Below are positions 1 through 8,581 of a stretch of 64,000 nucleotides of DNA, piece by piece. The stretch's first letter is position 1; each line of letters starts with the position of its first letter. The stretch covers positions 4,960,001 through 5,024,000 of the forward strand of contig NZ_CP109907.1 of the NCBI RefSeq assembly GCF_033097525.1, read 5' to 3'. The DNA is from Sphingobacterium sp. UGAL515B_05 (GTDB taxonomy: Bacteria; Bacteroidota; Bacteroidia; Sphingobacteriales; Sphingobacteriaceae). Made by a program: the position numbers and the translations under genes. The notes beneath the pieces are model-generated. The model was given only the letters and a program-made list of their open reading frames with translations. It was not told the DNA's origin and did not search any database.

Positions 1-511
1 GGGCTCAGCTGCGGGAGATCCAATGTTTCAAGAAGATATCCCAATTTTTCATGCGATTGTTGTCTTTATAGGTGTAATTTTCGTGTATAAGTTGATAACC
101 TGGCTCGCTTCCCGATCAGAGAAGGTTGCCCATTTATTGGAAGGTAAAGTTTTACCTGTAGTAAAGGATGGCGTATTTGATATAAAACATGAAAATGATA
201 ATACCTTTTCGCGTATGGAATTTTTTTCTGAACTGAGAAATTTAAATGTCGAACATTTGGGACAGGTTAAGGAAGGGATTCTAGAAGTCGATGGAACCTT
301 AAGCGTTTTATTTTATGCTGATAATGATGTGCGATATGGGCTACCCTTATTCCCATCATCTTACAAAATGGTTGATGTATCCAGTTCCGAAGGGCCATTT
401 GCATGCATGTATTGCGGCCATGTTCTATTTAGTTTTGAGAATGATTGCCAGTCATGTCCAAGATGCAATAAAACACAATGGAGCATAGCTTTGAATTCCC
501 GAAGGGTTTAG
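1..511 (+). CDS. DUF421 (YetF/YcaP-like) membrane protein, C-terminal part
   Basis: The reading frame is already open at base 2 and reads GSAAGDPMF before the first ATG at 23, so the gene starts upstream of the window and the N-terminal membrane segment is missing here. The 'GSAAGDP' stretch, the following membrane helix (about IVVFIGVIFVYKLITWL) and the soluble beta domain (LPVVKDGVFD, then ELRNLNVEHLGQVKEGILEVDG) match the DUF421 family, whose function is not established. The C-terminal tail is unusual: two cysteine pairs (CMYC and CPRC) about 20 residues apart form a probable zinc ribbon appended to the family core. Family assignment is firm; role unknown. Confidence 0.8.
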   Translation, partial: GSAAGDPMFQEDIPIFHAIVVFIGVIFVYKLITWLASRSEKVAHLLEGKVLPVVKDGVFDIKHENDNTFSRMEFFSELRNLNVEHLGQVKEGILEVDGTLSVLFYADNDVRYGLPLFPSSYKMVDVSSSEGPFACMYCGHVLFSFENDCQSCPRCNKTQWSIALNSRRV

Positions 512-661
512 AAGAAATAATTCATGGTATTATTTGAATAAATCATAGCCTTGTGTTAAATTATGGGAAACTAATTTAGCCGTTCTTTTAATAGCTGCCC
601 AGCGGCAATAAGATTGAAACCACCGGGCAAGCTTAGGTTTACCGCAACAGGGGAGTTGCTG

Positions 662-1969
662 TTAGGAGCGGTTTTCTATTGCACCGAGCACCCTCAGGTC
701 ATCAGATGCTGGCAGTTCAAATACCTGCAGGTGAAAGTGCTTAATGGCAGCAAGTAAATGGTCAAAAATATCGGCCATCGTATCTTCGAAATAGGCCCAT
801 TGTGTCCCCTTGGTAAACATGTACAGTTCCAGCGGAATACCGTATTCGCTAGGGGCTAGCTGACGGACTAATAAAGTAAGTTCCTGATGGATATTGGGGT
901 TATGTTTGGCATAGGCGAGTACATAGGCCCTGAACAGGCCGATATTGGTCATCCTGCGACCATTGACAGGCGAGGAGCTGTCTGTATGCCAAGTTTTATT
1001 GTACTCGGCAATCTCGCGCTCCCTTTTTTCGATATAGGGAGCCAACAGCCATATAGTTTTTAATGCCGTGATTTCCTCCGCACTGAGGTAGCGCACCGAA
1101 GACATTTTAATGTTCAATGCCCGTTTTATCCGACGGCCACCAGTCTCCTGCATCCCACGATAGTTTTTAAATGAATCGCTCAGTAGGGTATAGGTCGGAA
1201 TGGTGACAATGGTCTTGTCCCAGTTCTGTATCTTCACATTGTTGAGGTTGATCTGCAGCACGTCGCCGTCCACACCGTATTTGGGCATTTCTATCCAGTC
1301 TCCTACGCGGACCGAGTCATTTGCCGACACCTGAATACTGGCCACAAAGCCCAGGATAGTATCCTTAAAGACGAGCATGAGGATGGCGGACGCCGCCCCA
1401 AGCGAGACCAGAAAGGACCAGGGCGAATTGCCGGTCAGCAGGGAAACGATCAGTGTACCGATCACAAATATTAAAAAGATCTGTACCACCTGAAGGTAGC
1501 TGTCGATGGGTTTGTCCTTAAACGCATTTGAACCACGAAGAATATCGCGGCAGGTTTTTAACAAGCTATTGGCCAGATGGTAGATGGTGAACAATACCAC
1601 GATATCCAGAATCTTGACAATAGCGGCTGTAAGCACCGGAAAACCAACGAAGATCACCGGTAGCAGCTGCCGTGTAAGCAGCACGAGCAGGGTGCGGCTC
1701 ACGCGTACATGCACCTTGTTTTCCAACAGATAATCATCCCATTTGGTCGAGGTTCGCTGGGCAATCCGATTCAATGCGGAATAAAATACTTTGCGCATGA
1801 TATAATCGAGCGCATAGAGCATCACCGCAAAAGCAAAAAGTAATGCGGCGGCCGTAACAATATGTGCCTGCTGCTCGGGTAAACCCAATTTGGCAAAGAA
1901 ATTAAAAATGTACTGATAAATTGAACTTGATGATTGTTCATTGAAGTTAAGCATGTTTAAATTTTTCAT
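662..1969 (-). CDS. MscS-family mechanosensitive channel (YbdG-like)
   Basis: Small-conductance mechanosensitive channel that would release solutes on hypo-osmotic shock. There are several N-terminal membrane helices, then the classic pore-lining helix (SFLVSLGAASAILMLVFKD, followed by TILGFVASIQV) and the MscS beta domain (VRVGDWIEMPKYGVDGDV, VTIPTYTLLSDSFKNYRGM). The roughly 435-residue length and long C-terminal domain resemble YbdG/YnaI-sized members rather than the 286-residue E. coli MscS. I start it at the ATG at 1969; a TTG at 1981 is in frame but less likely. It is divergent from gpsA-ggpPS, an osmolyte synthesis pair, which supports an osmotic-stress role. Family call is firm; gating properties are inferred. 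Confidence 0.93.
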   Translation of the reverse strand: MKNLNMLNFNEQSSSSIYQYIFNFFAKLGLPEQQAHIVTAAALLFAFAVMLYALDYIMRKVFYSALNRIAQRTSTKWDDYLLENKVHVRVSRTLLVLLTRQLLPVIFVGFPVLTAAIVKILDIVVLFTIYHLANSLLKTCRDILRGSNAFKDKPIDSYLQVVQIFLIFVIGTLIVSLLTGNSPWSFLVSLGAASAILMLVFKDTILGFVASIQVSANDSVRVGDWIEMPKYGVDGDVLQINLNNVKIQNWDKTIVTIPTYTLLSDSFKNYRGMQETGGRRIKRALNIKMSSVRYLSAEEITALKTIWLLAPYIEKREREIAEYNKTWHTDSSSPVNGRRMTNIGLFRAYVLAYAKHNPNIHQELTLLVRQLAPSEYGIPLELYMFTKGTQWAYFEDTMADIFDHLLAAIKHFHLQVFELPASDDLRVLGAIENRS

Positions 1970-2148
1970 ATGAACAAACAAATTTACGAAGAAATATAAA
2001 CACGGATTTTGGCGTGAAAAATACCCCTTTAACGCTGTTTTTACGTGTAAAGTTTGCTTATTGATTAATTTTTGCGTATATTAGTAAATTAATAGATAAC
2101 CCGACGGCGAAATTTCTTCTGTTTCGCGTCTTTAAAACCCCCAACGAT

Positions 2149-3138
2149 TTGAATGAGATTAGTGTGATAGGTGGTGGGAGTTGGGCCACGGCCCTGGTTA
2201 AAATTTTGACAGAAAATAGCATTCATACAAACTGGTACTTGCGGCGTTCAGAGCAGGCGCGCTCGATAAACCGGGATGCTGTTAACCCTGACTACCTATC
2301 GTTTTTAAAACTTGACAATACAAAAATTTATGCGTCCGATCAGCTGGACGAGATCGTGGCCCGATCGAAAGTAATCCTTTTCGTCGTGCCCAGTGCGCAT
2401 CTGGACAAAGTTTGCGCCGCAATCCCCAAAGAGGACCTTGCCGAAAAGTTTGTGATTACCGCTATTAAAGGAACCGTCGGCCCGGACAACCTGCTTCCCA
2501 GTGCTTATCTCGCTAAGTATTTTAAATTGGAAGATTTTCAGCAGGCAATCATTGCGGGACCATGCCATGCCGAAGAGATCGCACGGAACAAGAAAACCTA
2601 TATGACCCTGTGCGGTCCCAACGAATCCTTTATCCGTAAGATTTCCAAGGGCTTCGCTTCAAGCTATATGCAGGTAAATTATAGCCCCGACACGCTGGGC
2701 GTGGAGTACGCCGCTATTTACAAAAATGTAGTCGGCATCGTCTGTGGCATGGCTGAAGGACTCCACTACGGTGACAACTTTATGGCGGTGCTTGTGGCCA
2801 ACGCGACTGACGAACTGGGGCTGTTGCTGCATTCCCTTGGTGCGCTCAATGTCCGGCTGGGCAGCTCCACCTATTTGGGCGACCTATTGGTGACGGGGTA
2901 CTCCGCGCATAGCCGTAACCGGACTTTCGGTAAATACCTTGGCCAGGGATATTCGGTGTTCGAAGCCCGTCAACACATGGGCATGGTCGCAGAAGGATAT
3001 TTTGCAACGCGGGGGCTGATGGCGACGGTCTCGACCCTCGGGCTCAATTTGCCCCTCTTACAGACCACATATCGTGTGCTGTACAATCATATGGCCGCAA
3101 TTGATGAATTTAAACTTTTAGAAAGGAATATAAAATAA
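2149..3138 (+). CDS. gpsA: NAD(P)-dependent glycerol-3-phosphate dehydrogenase
   Basis: Reduces dihydroxyacetone phosphate to sn-glycerol 3-phosphate. The N-terminal Rossmann motif VIGGGSWATAL is at residues 6-16, with a second NAD-side segment (ILFVVPSAHL), the IKGT segment and the conserved GPCHAEEIA stretch. The C-terminal helical domain carries the catalytic-lysine region (YKNVVGIVCGMAEGL). At 329 residues it has full family length. The start must be the TTG at 2149, since no in-frame ATG precedes the glycine-rich loop. It ends one base before the bifunctional glucosylglycerol-phosphate enzyme, so its product, the acceptor for that enzyme, is made from the same transcript. It may serve phospholipid synthesis too if it is the only copy in the genome. 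Confidence 0.92.
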   Translation: MNEISVIGGGSWATALVKILTENSIHTNWYLRRSEQARSINRDAVNPDYLSFLKLDNTKIYASDQLDEIVARSKVILFVVPSAHLDKVCAAIPKEDLAEKFVITAIKGTVGPDNLLPSAYLAKYFKLEDFQQAIIAGPCHAEEIARNKKTYMTLCGPNESFIRKISKGFASSYMQVNYSPDTLGVEYAAIYKNVVGIVCGMAEGLHYGDNFMAVLVANATDELGLLLHSLGALNVRLGSSTYLGDLLVTGYSAHSRNRTFGKYLGQGYSVFEARQHMGMVAEGYFATRGLMATVSTLGLNLPLLQTTYRVLYNHMAAIDEFKLLERNIK

Positions 3139-3139
3139 T

Positions 3140-5401
3140 ATGCTATTAGCAACAGATTTAGATGGAACTTTTTTGGGCGGAAAGATGGAAGACCGCCTCA
3201 GATTATATAGATTGATAAAAACTAGCCCGATGCAGCTGGTCTTTGTCACCGGAAGAGGGCTGGAGTCGGTATTGCCGCTGCTGAGCGATCCGCTTATTCC
3301 GGTGCCGGATTTCATTATTGCGGATGTCGGCGCCACCGTCGTTAACGGCCATAGCCTGGAAGCGATTGAGCCGCTGCAGAGTGAGATCGAGGAAAAATGG
3401 CCGCAGACTTATGCAATCCGGGCGGCGCTGGAGGAAATACCGCATTTGAATTACCAGCATGTACCGCAGCAGCGTCGCAGCTCCTTTTATTTTGAAGCCG
3501 GCGTGGACCATAGCCTGGTGCAGCAGGTGGCGGACAGGTACGACTGCGACATCATTACTTCGGCCGATAAATACCTGGACTTGCTCCCCAGAGGGGTCAA
3601 CAAGGGGACGACATTAAAGAAGCTGGTTGAATTTCTGGCCGTTGATCCAGATGATGTGATGGTAGCTGGCGATACGCTGAATGATCTGGCCTTGTTTGAG
3701 ATCGGCTTTCGTGGTGTTGCTGTCGGAAAATCTGAGCCGGGGCTGCTGCAGGCCATTGATCAGTTGGATACAGCGTACAGTGCAGAGGCCGCTGGAGCGG
3801 GCGGTATACTGGAGTACATGGGCAAATACCGCCCGTTTCAGCAGCTGATCCGCGGGGAACAAAAATCGGTGCCTCAAAAAAGAAGATCCAAAAAATCAGA
3901 CCAGCTGGTGATGGTGTACCATCGGCTGCCTTTTGAAAAGGAGTCGGTCAACGGTAAGACGGTAAGGGTAGCGCCAAAAAGCCCAAACGGCATCATTCCT
4001 TCGCTACTGGGCTTATTTGAGAAGGGACGCTCCGGTCTTTGGATCGGGGAGGAAGTCATCCAGCAGGACGGAAAGCCGGTTCCAAATCAGCTGGTCGACG
4101 AAAGCCGGTATCCTAATTTGGTCGCTTCCACCATATCGTTGTCTAAAGAGGATATCGATAAGTTCTATCGTGTATTCTCCAAAGAGGCGTTCTGGCCGAC
4201 GATCTTTTCCTTTGTGGACCGGGCAAAATTCAACCACGAGGACTGGGAACATTACCTGATGATAAACAAGCGCTTTGCCGAGCGGATTGCCCGCGAGGCC
4301 GACGAGGAGGCGCTGGTCTGGATCCATGAGTATAATCTGTGGATGGTGCCTTCTTTTTTAAAAACCATGCGCCCAGATCTGAAAATTGGCTTTTTTCATC
4401 ATACGGCTTTTCCGGCAGCAGATATTTTCAATATTATTCCCTGGCGCAAAGAGATCATCGGCAGCCTGCTGCTCTGTGATTTTATCAGTTTTCATATCCC
4501 GCGTTATGTCGAGAATTTTGTGGATGTGATCCGCAGCCATACACCATTTAAAGTGGTCAAAAAAGTTGATGTCGCCAATCAGTTCCTGACCTATAGCTGT
4601 GCGCTGGGCGTCGATCAGATGACCAAGATCATAGAGGTGGATGGCCGGCAGATTAGGCTTGGCGCACAGCCGGTGGGGGTGAACAGGGGCCATATCGAAC
4701 AGATTTTGACGGATGATAAGGTCAAGACTGAGATCAATGCCCTCAAAGAAAACAAAGCCGGATCCGGAATAACGCGTATCATATCCATCGAGCGCCTGGA
4801 TTACGTCAAAGGCCCCTTGGAAAAAATCCAGGCTTTTGGTGAATTTCTGGCCGAATACCCAGAATTTAGGGGCAAGATCGAACTGGTCAATGTCTGTACG
4901 CCGCCATCACAGGGGATGACTATCTATGACGAAATCCGGGATCAGGTAAATCAGGCCGTGGGTGAGATCAACGGTAAATATGCAACGATGAACTGGACCC
5001 CGATCCAATATTTTTATAGGGCCTTGCCTTTTGAGGAAGTGGTCAAACACTATGCGCTGAGCGATATTGCCTGGATCACGCCTCTGCGGGACGGACTGAA
5101 TCTAGTCGCAAAGGAATACATTGCGACCCATGGGTTATTGGAGACTCCTGGGATTCTTGTGCTCTCAGAATTTGCAGGGGCCTCGGTCGAATTGCCTTAT
5201 GCCATATTGACCAATCCCTACGACCGTAAGAGCATGAAAGATGCACTGTTGAAAGCCTTGGTCATGGAACCCGGAGAAGCTCAGGTTAGGGCGCGCAGGC
5301 TGTATGAGCATATTGAGCACTACGATATCCATTACTGGGGGCGGGATTTTGTGAAAGAGCTCGAAACATCGGGTAAAGCAATTGTTCATGAAAAGAAGTA
5401 A
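3140..5401 (+). CDS. ggpPS: Bifunctional glucosylglycerol-phosphate phosphatase/synthase (HAD + GT20)
   Basis: A 753-residue fusion. Residues 1 to about 245 form a HAD-type sugar phosphatase: motif I TDLDGTF at 5-11 and motif IV (VAGDTLNDLALFE) near 180. After a basic linker (KRRSKKSDQ), residues 255-753 form a GT20 retaining glycosyltransferase of the GGPS/TPS type, with FHHTAFPAADIF, IERLDYVKGPLEK and the nucleotide-sugar site PLRDGLNLVAKEY. Proteins of this architecture (GgpPS, described in Pseudomonas and Azotobacter) join glucose from ADP-glucose to glycerol 3-phosphate and dephosphorylate it to glucosylglycerol, a compatible solute. The gpsA neighbour one base upstream supplies glycerol 3-phosphate, which favours this over trehalose-phosphate synthase. 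Specificity is inferred, not proven. Confidence 0.85.
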   Translation: MLLATDLDGTFLGGKMEDRLRLYRLIKTSPMQLVFVTGRGLESVLPLLSDPLIPVPDFIIADVGATVVNGHSLEAIEPLQSEIEEKWPQTYAIRAALEEIPHLNYQHVPQQRRSSFYFEAGVDHSLVQQVADRYDCDIITSADKYLDLLPRGVNKGTTLKKLVEFLAVDPDDVMVAGDTLNDLALFEIGFRGVAVGKSEPGLLQAIDQLDTAYSAEAAGAGGILEYMGKYRPFQQLIRGEQKSVPQKRRSKKSDQLVMVYHRLPFEKESVNGKTVRVAPKSPNGIIPSLLGLFEKGRSGLWIGEEVIQQDGKPVPNQLVDESRYPNLVASTISLSKEDIDKFYRVFSKEAFWPTIFSFVDRAKFNHEDWEHYLMINKRFAERIAREADEEALVWIHEYNLWMVPSFLKTMRPDLKIGFFHHTAFPAADIFNIIPWRKEIIGSLLLCDFISFHIPRYVENFVDVIRSHTPFKVVKKVDVANQFLTYSCALGVDQMTKIIEVDGRQIRLGAQPVGVNRGHIEQILTDDKVKTEINALKENKAGSGITRIISIERLDYVKGPLEKIQAFGEFLAEYPEFRGKIELVNVCTPPSQGMTIYDEIRDQVNQAVGEINGKYATMNWTPIQYFYRALPFEEVVKHYALSDIAWITPLRDGLNLVAKEYIATHGLLETPGILVLSEFAGASVELPYAILTNPYDRKSMKDALLKALVMEPGEAQVRARRLYEHIEHYDIHYWGRDFVKELETSGKAIVHEKK

Positions 5402-5414
5402 CTGTTAGTCTCAG

Positions 5415-5433
5415 GCGTCAAACGCGCTTTTTT
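5415..5433 (+). terminator. Weak intrinsic terminator after ggpPS
   Basis: A short hairpin (GCGT-CAA-ACGC) is followed by GCTTTTTT, 13 bases after the ggpPS stop codon. The stem is only four base pairs, so termination may be partial. Confidence 0.4.
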
Positions 5434-5633
5434 AGCCATCTTAGAAAAAAATAATTAGAAATCCGTGTTAAGCTGGTTTCTTGAATAGAATACAAAATAA
5501 CGTTGAAAACGAAGCTTCGGGATGTATTCCTCAGGAAATCCCGCTATTTTACAAACAATATTGTTTTAACGAGGGTTTTTCTTGAGGGAATTCAATAAAA
5601 AATAACGCGCAAAGTCGCGAAGAAAAATAAAAT

Positions 5634-6491
5634 ATGATAAATACTGGCAATAAGAATGAATTTCAAAATGCTTTCAGTGCAAGCTTCAGTTATAATTTTG
5701 ACAATTTTGGAAATGAGGAACAATTTTTTGATTCCGCCAAAAGGTGGATTGATGATAAATATTTTTTGATTGTTTTTGGGTGTTCAAATAAGGATCATCG
5801 TGGACAACATACCTTATTATTTTTCAGCAACCAGTATTTTCCAGTTCAAGAACTAAGAGGATATTTTAAAGAAGGGGCTTATTTTGCATTCCGTTCAGAT
5901 CTATTTACAGGATATAGTCTGCGAAATAAATTGAAAGAATTTGGGTTTTTAGAATACTCCATTCAGGAATCGATGATCTTATCGAATAACGATTATAGGC
6001 TTATAAAAAATATCTTTGAACTGATAGACCTCGAGACTAAGATGCCCATGAGTGAAACGCAGTCTAAAATACTTATTTCATATCTTGATTTGCTTTTACA
6101 ACATATGCAAAGGTTTTATCAACAGTTAATGGAAGATAAGCTGAATGAGTTTAGCGCGTTACAAAAAGATTTTATGAGCGAGCTGCACACTCTTTTTGAT
6201 AGCAAAAGAAAATGCTTGTCCTTACTCCCTAGTTTAACATTATTGTCCACGAAACTAAATTGTACAACACGATTTCTCAATGATGTTTCTTTAAAAACTT
6301 CTAAAAATACAGCACAGTATCATATTGATAATTTTATTGTTAAAATAGCAAAGGAATTACTTGCTGAAACTGATTTATCAGTAGCTGAAATCGCTAAAAA
6401 TATGCAATTTGATCAACCTCAGTCATTAACAAGACTGTTTAAAAAGAAAACAAAAATTAGTCCACTCGACTATCGTATATCAATTATATGA
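5634..6491 (+). CDS. AraC-family transcriptional regulator
   Basis: The last 60 residues form an AraC DNA-binding domain: a first helix-turn-helix (LLAETDLSVAEIAKNMQF) and a second one (SLTRLFKKKTKISPLDYR). The N-terminal 220 residues are not recognisable as a known sensor domain and contain a helical stretch before the DNA-binding part. It stands alone, with a gene relic immediately downstream (6513-6888), so its original target may have been lost or may be the alpha/beta hydrolase at 7020. The family is certain; ligand and targets are unknown. Confidence 0.85.
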   Translation: MINTGNKNEFQNAFSASFSYNFDNFGNEEQFFDSAKRWIDDKYFLIVFGCSNKDHRGQHTLLFFSNQYFPVQELRGYFKEGAYFAFRSDLFTGYSLRNKLKEFGFLEYSIQESMILSNNDYRLIKNIFELIDLETKMPMSETQSKILISYLDLLLQHMQRFYQQLMEDKLNEFSALQKDFMSELHTLFDSKRKCLSLLPSLTLLSTKLNCTTRFLNDVSLKTSKNTAQYHIDNFIVKIAKELLAETDLSVAEIAKNMQFDQPQSLTRLFKKKTKISPLDYRISII

Positions 6492-6512
6492 CAAATTTAT
6501 TCCCAGAGGAAT

Positions 6513-6690
6513 CGGCGTTAGCCGTTAATTTTCAAAATAGTATATAATAGTACAATATAATGTATGGTTAGTCAAATCAGTTCATTCGTCAAGCCAATGA
6601 ATTATATTGAGCAAAAATTGGGCATTCTTTTTTGCGGCTGGATGGTTCATTCCTCTTTTTTCACTTTTGATGCCATGGGGTTTTGCCCAA
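6513..6690 (-). pseudogene. Relic: C-terminal end of a DUF4350-like exported protein
   Basis: Read on the reverse strand, 6585-6690 gives PHGIKSEKRGMNHPAAKK followed by NAQFLLNIIHWLDE and a stop, which is nearly the C-terminus of the intact protein at 23974-24882 (LHGIKSEKRGMNHPAATQ, then HAQFLLNIVHWLDQ). Nucleotide similarity continues past the stop codon to about 6513, matching 23915-23973. The rest of the gene is missing and a second relic is joined directly at about 6690. Confidence 0.8.
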
Positions 6691-6888
6691 AATCAAATGC
6701 AAGTGCATTCAGGTTAGTTTCTTTCTTATCAGTAATTGCCAAACCACTTCTTTCGTCGCTATTTTTATCAAAGAAAATCAGACCTGCGGGAGCTTAAGTC
6801 CTTTATACGTATTCCCATTAATAATAGGTTGCGGAATGTTATCAGTGTTTGCAATAAGGACACTATTTTTCCCCGATCATATGATAAT
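6686..6888 (-). pseudogene. Relic: internal part of the 27128-27724 gene family
   Basis: Bases 6690-6888 align with 27399-27595, inside the intact reverse-strand gene at 27128-27724 (shared blocks include the segments around GGTTGCGGAATGTTATC and ATTGCCAAACCAC). Small indels and substitutions destroy the frame. The relic is fused at about 6690 to the tail of a second gene that, in the intact locus, lies about 3.3 kb away, so the region is a deleted copy of that locus. Confidence 0.8.
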
Positions 6889-7019
6889 GCAGAGAAAACT
6901 GATTTTATGGTTAAAGATAACCATTGATCTAATAACCGTACTGATCGTAAATTTGTCTGTTGATAGGAAGCTTGGTCCCTACTTTTATTGATAATAACCT
7001 AAGTTTATTGGTATCAAAT

Positions 7020-8021
7020 ATGAATATTCCATTTAGTCTTATTTTGTTAAGTCTGTTTTTAATGATTTATCATACACCGGTCAAAAACGTTGGCGAGCGG
7101 AAAATTGCCTATACGGATTATATACGAGGGCGTCCTTTAAGTGCGCAGCTCTGGTATCCGACCGAGAACAGCAATGTTAAGGATACAGAACGGCCATTTA
7201 TCTTACCACCTACAGCAAAAAATGCGGAATTTATACAAGATAAACATCCATTGATTGTGTTGTCTCATGGCACTGGAGGCAACAGATTTAGCTTATCCTG
7301 GCTGGCGATTGAATTGGCGAAAAATGGATATTTTGTGGTTGCTCCAGATCATTGGGGCAATACGCTCGATAATAAAATCCCTGAGAACTTTGTACGTTAT
7401 TGGGATAGACCGCTAGATATTCATTTCCTGATTTCATCATTACTTGACGACACACGGTTTAATAGCTACATAGACAGCAGTAGGATTGCCGGTATAGGAT
7501 TTTCATTGGGGGGATATACTACTTTGGCGCTTGCCGGGGTCAAACTAGATTGCGATACGCTCAAGAAAAGCGCATCGTTAGCCGAAAACCGAAAACAATT
7601 TGTTATTCCTGAATTAGGTGACCTCCAGGAATTAATGCAAAAAATATCCTGCGAACAGGTGCCGCTAGATTTAAGAGATAGTCGCGTTAAAGCCAGTTTA
7701 GCCTTGTCTCCAGCACTTGGGCTGGGCCTTCCCAAAGTGAAGCAAACCAATACATCTCCAGTTTTGATCATTGGTGCGGCTGACGATTCGATTGCTCCTC
7801 TTAAAACTAACGCAATACGATACCATGAAGTAATCAAAAATTCAAAATATAGCGTACTTCAAGGTAAAGTGGGGCATTACATTTTCTTGAATGAAGGGAA
7901 GCTTCAATTGGTTAACGTAGAGCCCACTTATTATCGAGACCATAATGCTATGGACAGAAAATCAATACATCAACAATTGATAGCAGAAATACTCGCTTTT
8001 CTGTCGGAGCATTTAAAATAA
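7020..8021 (+). CDS. Alpha/beta hydrolase, dienelactone-hydrolase/PAF-acetylhydrolase-like
   Basis: A secreted or membrane-anchored serine hydrolase. The N-terminal helix (FSLILLSLFLMI) is a likely signal anchor. The oxyanion region is LIVLSHGTGG, the nucleophile elbow GFSLGG places Ser at residue 162, the acidic residue is likely in IIGAADDSIAP and the histidine in KVGHYIF. The ATG at 7020 is preferred: the upstream ATG at 6960 would add 20 residues encoded by relic-adjacent sequence. The N-terminus RKIAYTDYIRGRPLSAQLWYP matches the 'predicted dienelactone hydrolase' group. Substrate unknown. Confidence 0.82.
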   Translation: MNIPFSLILLSLFLMIYHTPVKNVGERKIAYTDYIRGRPLSAQLWYPTENSNVKDTERPFILPPTAKNAEFIQDKHPLIVLSHGTGGNRFSLSWLAIELAKNGYFVVAPDHWGNTLDNKIPENFVRYWDRPLDIHFLISSLLDDTRFNSYIDSSRIAGIGFSLGGYTTLALAGVKLDCDTLKKSASLAENRKQFVIPELGDLQELMQKISCEQVPLDLRDSRVKASLALSPALGLGLPKVKQTNTSPVLIIGAADDSIAPLKTNAIRYHEVIKNSKYSVLQGKVGHYIFLNEGKLQLVNVEPTYYRDHNAMDRKSIHQQLIAEILAFLSEHLK

Positions 8022-8132
8022 ATAGAAGTGAACACTGCTCCACAAATACAAACCTCCGCCGGCCAATCCACTGCTTTGAGCGATGAGATTATGCTAAGGC
8101 TACATCAGATTATTGATTATATATCAGTTTAT

Positions 8133-8471
8133 TTAAACCAAATTTTGCAAATGCTTTAAATGTATATGTCCCCATTTACGCATATCGCGGACGATCGGAT
8201 AAATACTTTCGCCGTATTCTGTTAAATAATATTCAACTCGTAAAGGAACTTCATTGAAAACCTTTCGGCTAATAATACCATCGGCTTCCAATTCCCTAAG
8301 TTGTTTTGCAATTGTCCGCTCACTAATTGTTGGCAGTGTCTTTTTCATTTCCGTAAAACGGTTCCTATTTTTCCCTATAAGCATAATTAATGTAGTCTTA
8401 CATTTACCCTTTATGACCTGCAGAAAAATATCCGATGGGCAAACTGTTTCAATCTTTTCTATTTCTGACAT
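8133..8471 (-). CDS. HxlR-family transcriptional regulator
   Basis: A 112-residue winged-helix protein of the HxlR/DUF24 type: an N-terminal cysteine (CPSDIFLQVIKGKCK), the recognition region (MKKTLPTISERTIAKQLRELEADGII) and the wing (VPLRVEYYLTEYGESIYPIV). Several HxlR proteins sense electrophiles through that N-terminal cysteine. It is divergent from the YhdH-type oxidoreductase at 8582 with 110 bases between, the usual arrangement of such a regulator and its target. Confidence 0.9.
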   Translation of the reverse strand: MSEIEKIETVCPSDIFLQVIKGKCKTTLIMLIGKNRNRFTEMKKTLPTISERTIAKQLRELEADGIISRKVFNEVPLRVEYYLTEYGESIYPIVRDMRKWGHIHLKHLQNLV

Positions 8472-8581
8472 TATTTTATCTCTTGATAATCAATAAACTG
8501 AACTTTTGTGCAGTATATGATTATTTTGTAAGTTATTGCTTCTTAGTTTTTTAATTTTCAAATTTACTCAAAATTATTTTT

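Noticed and set aside
3140-5401. Trehalose-6-phosphate synthase/phosphatase
   Set aside because: Domain order (phosphatase first), the gpsA neighbour and motif variants favour glucosylglycerol, although only biochemistry can exclude trehalose.
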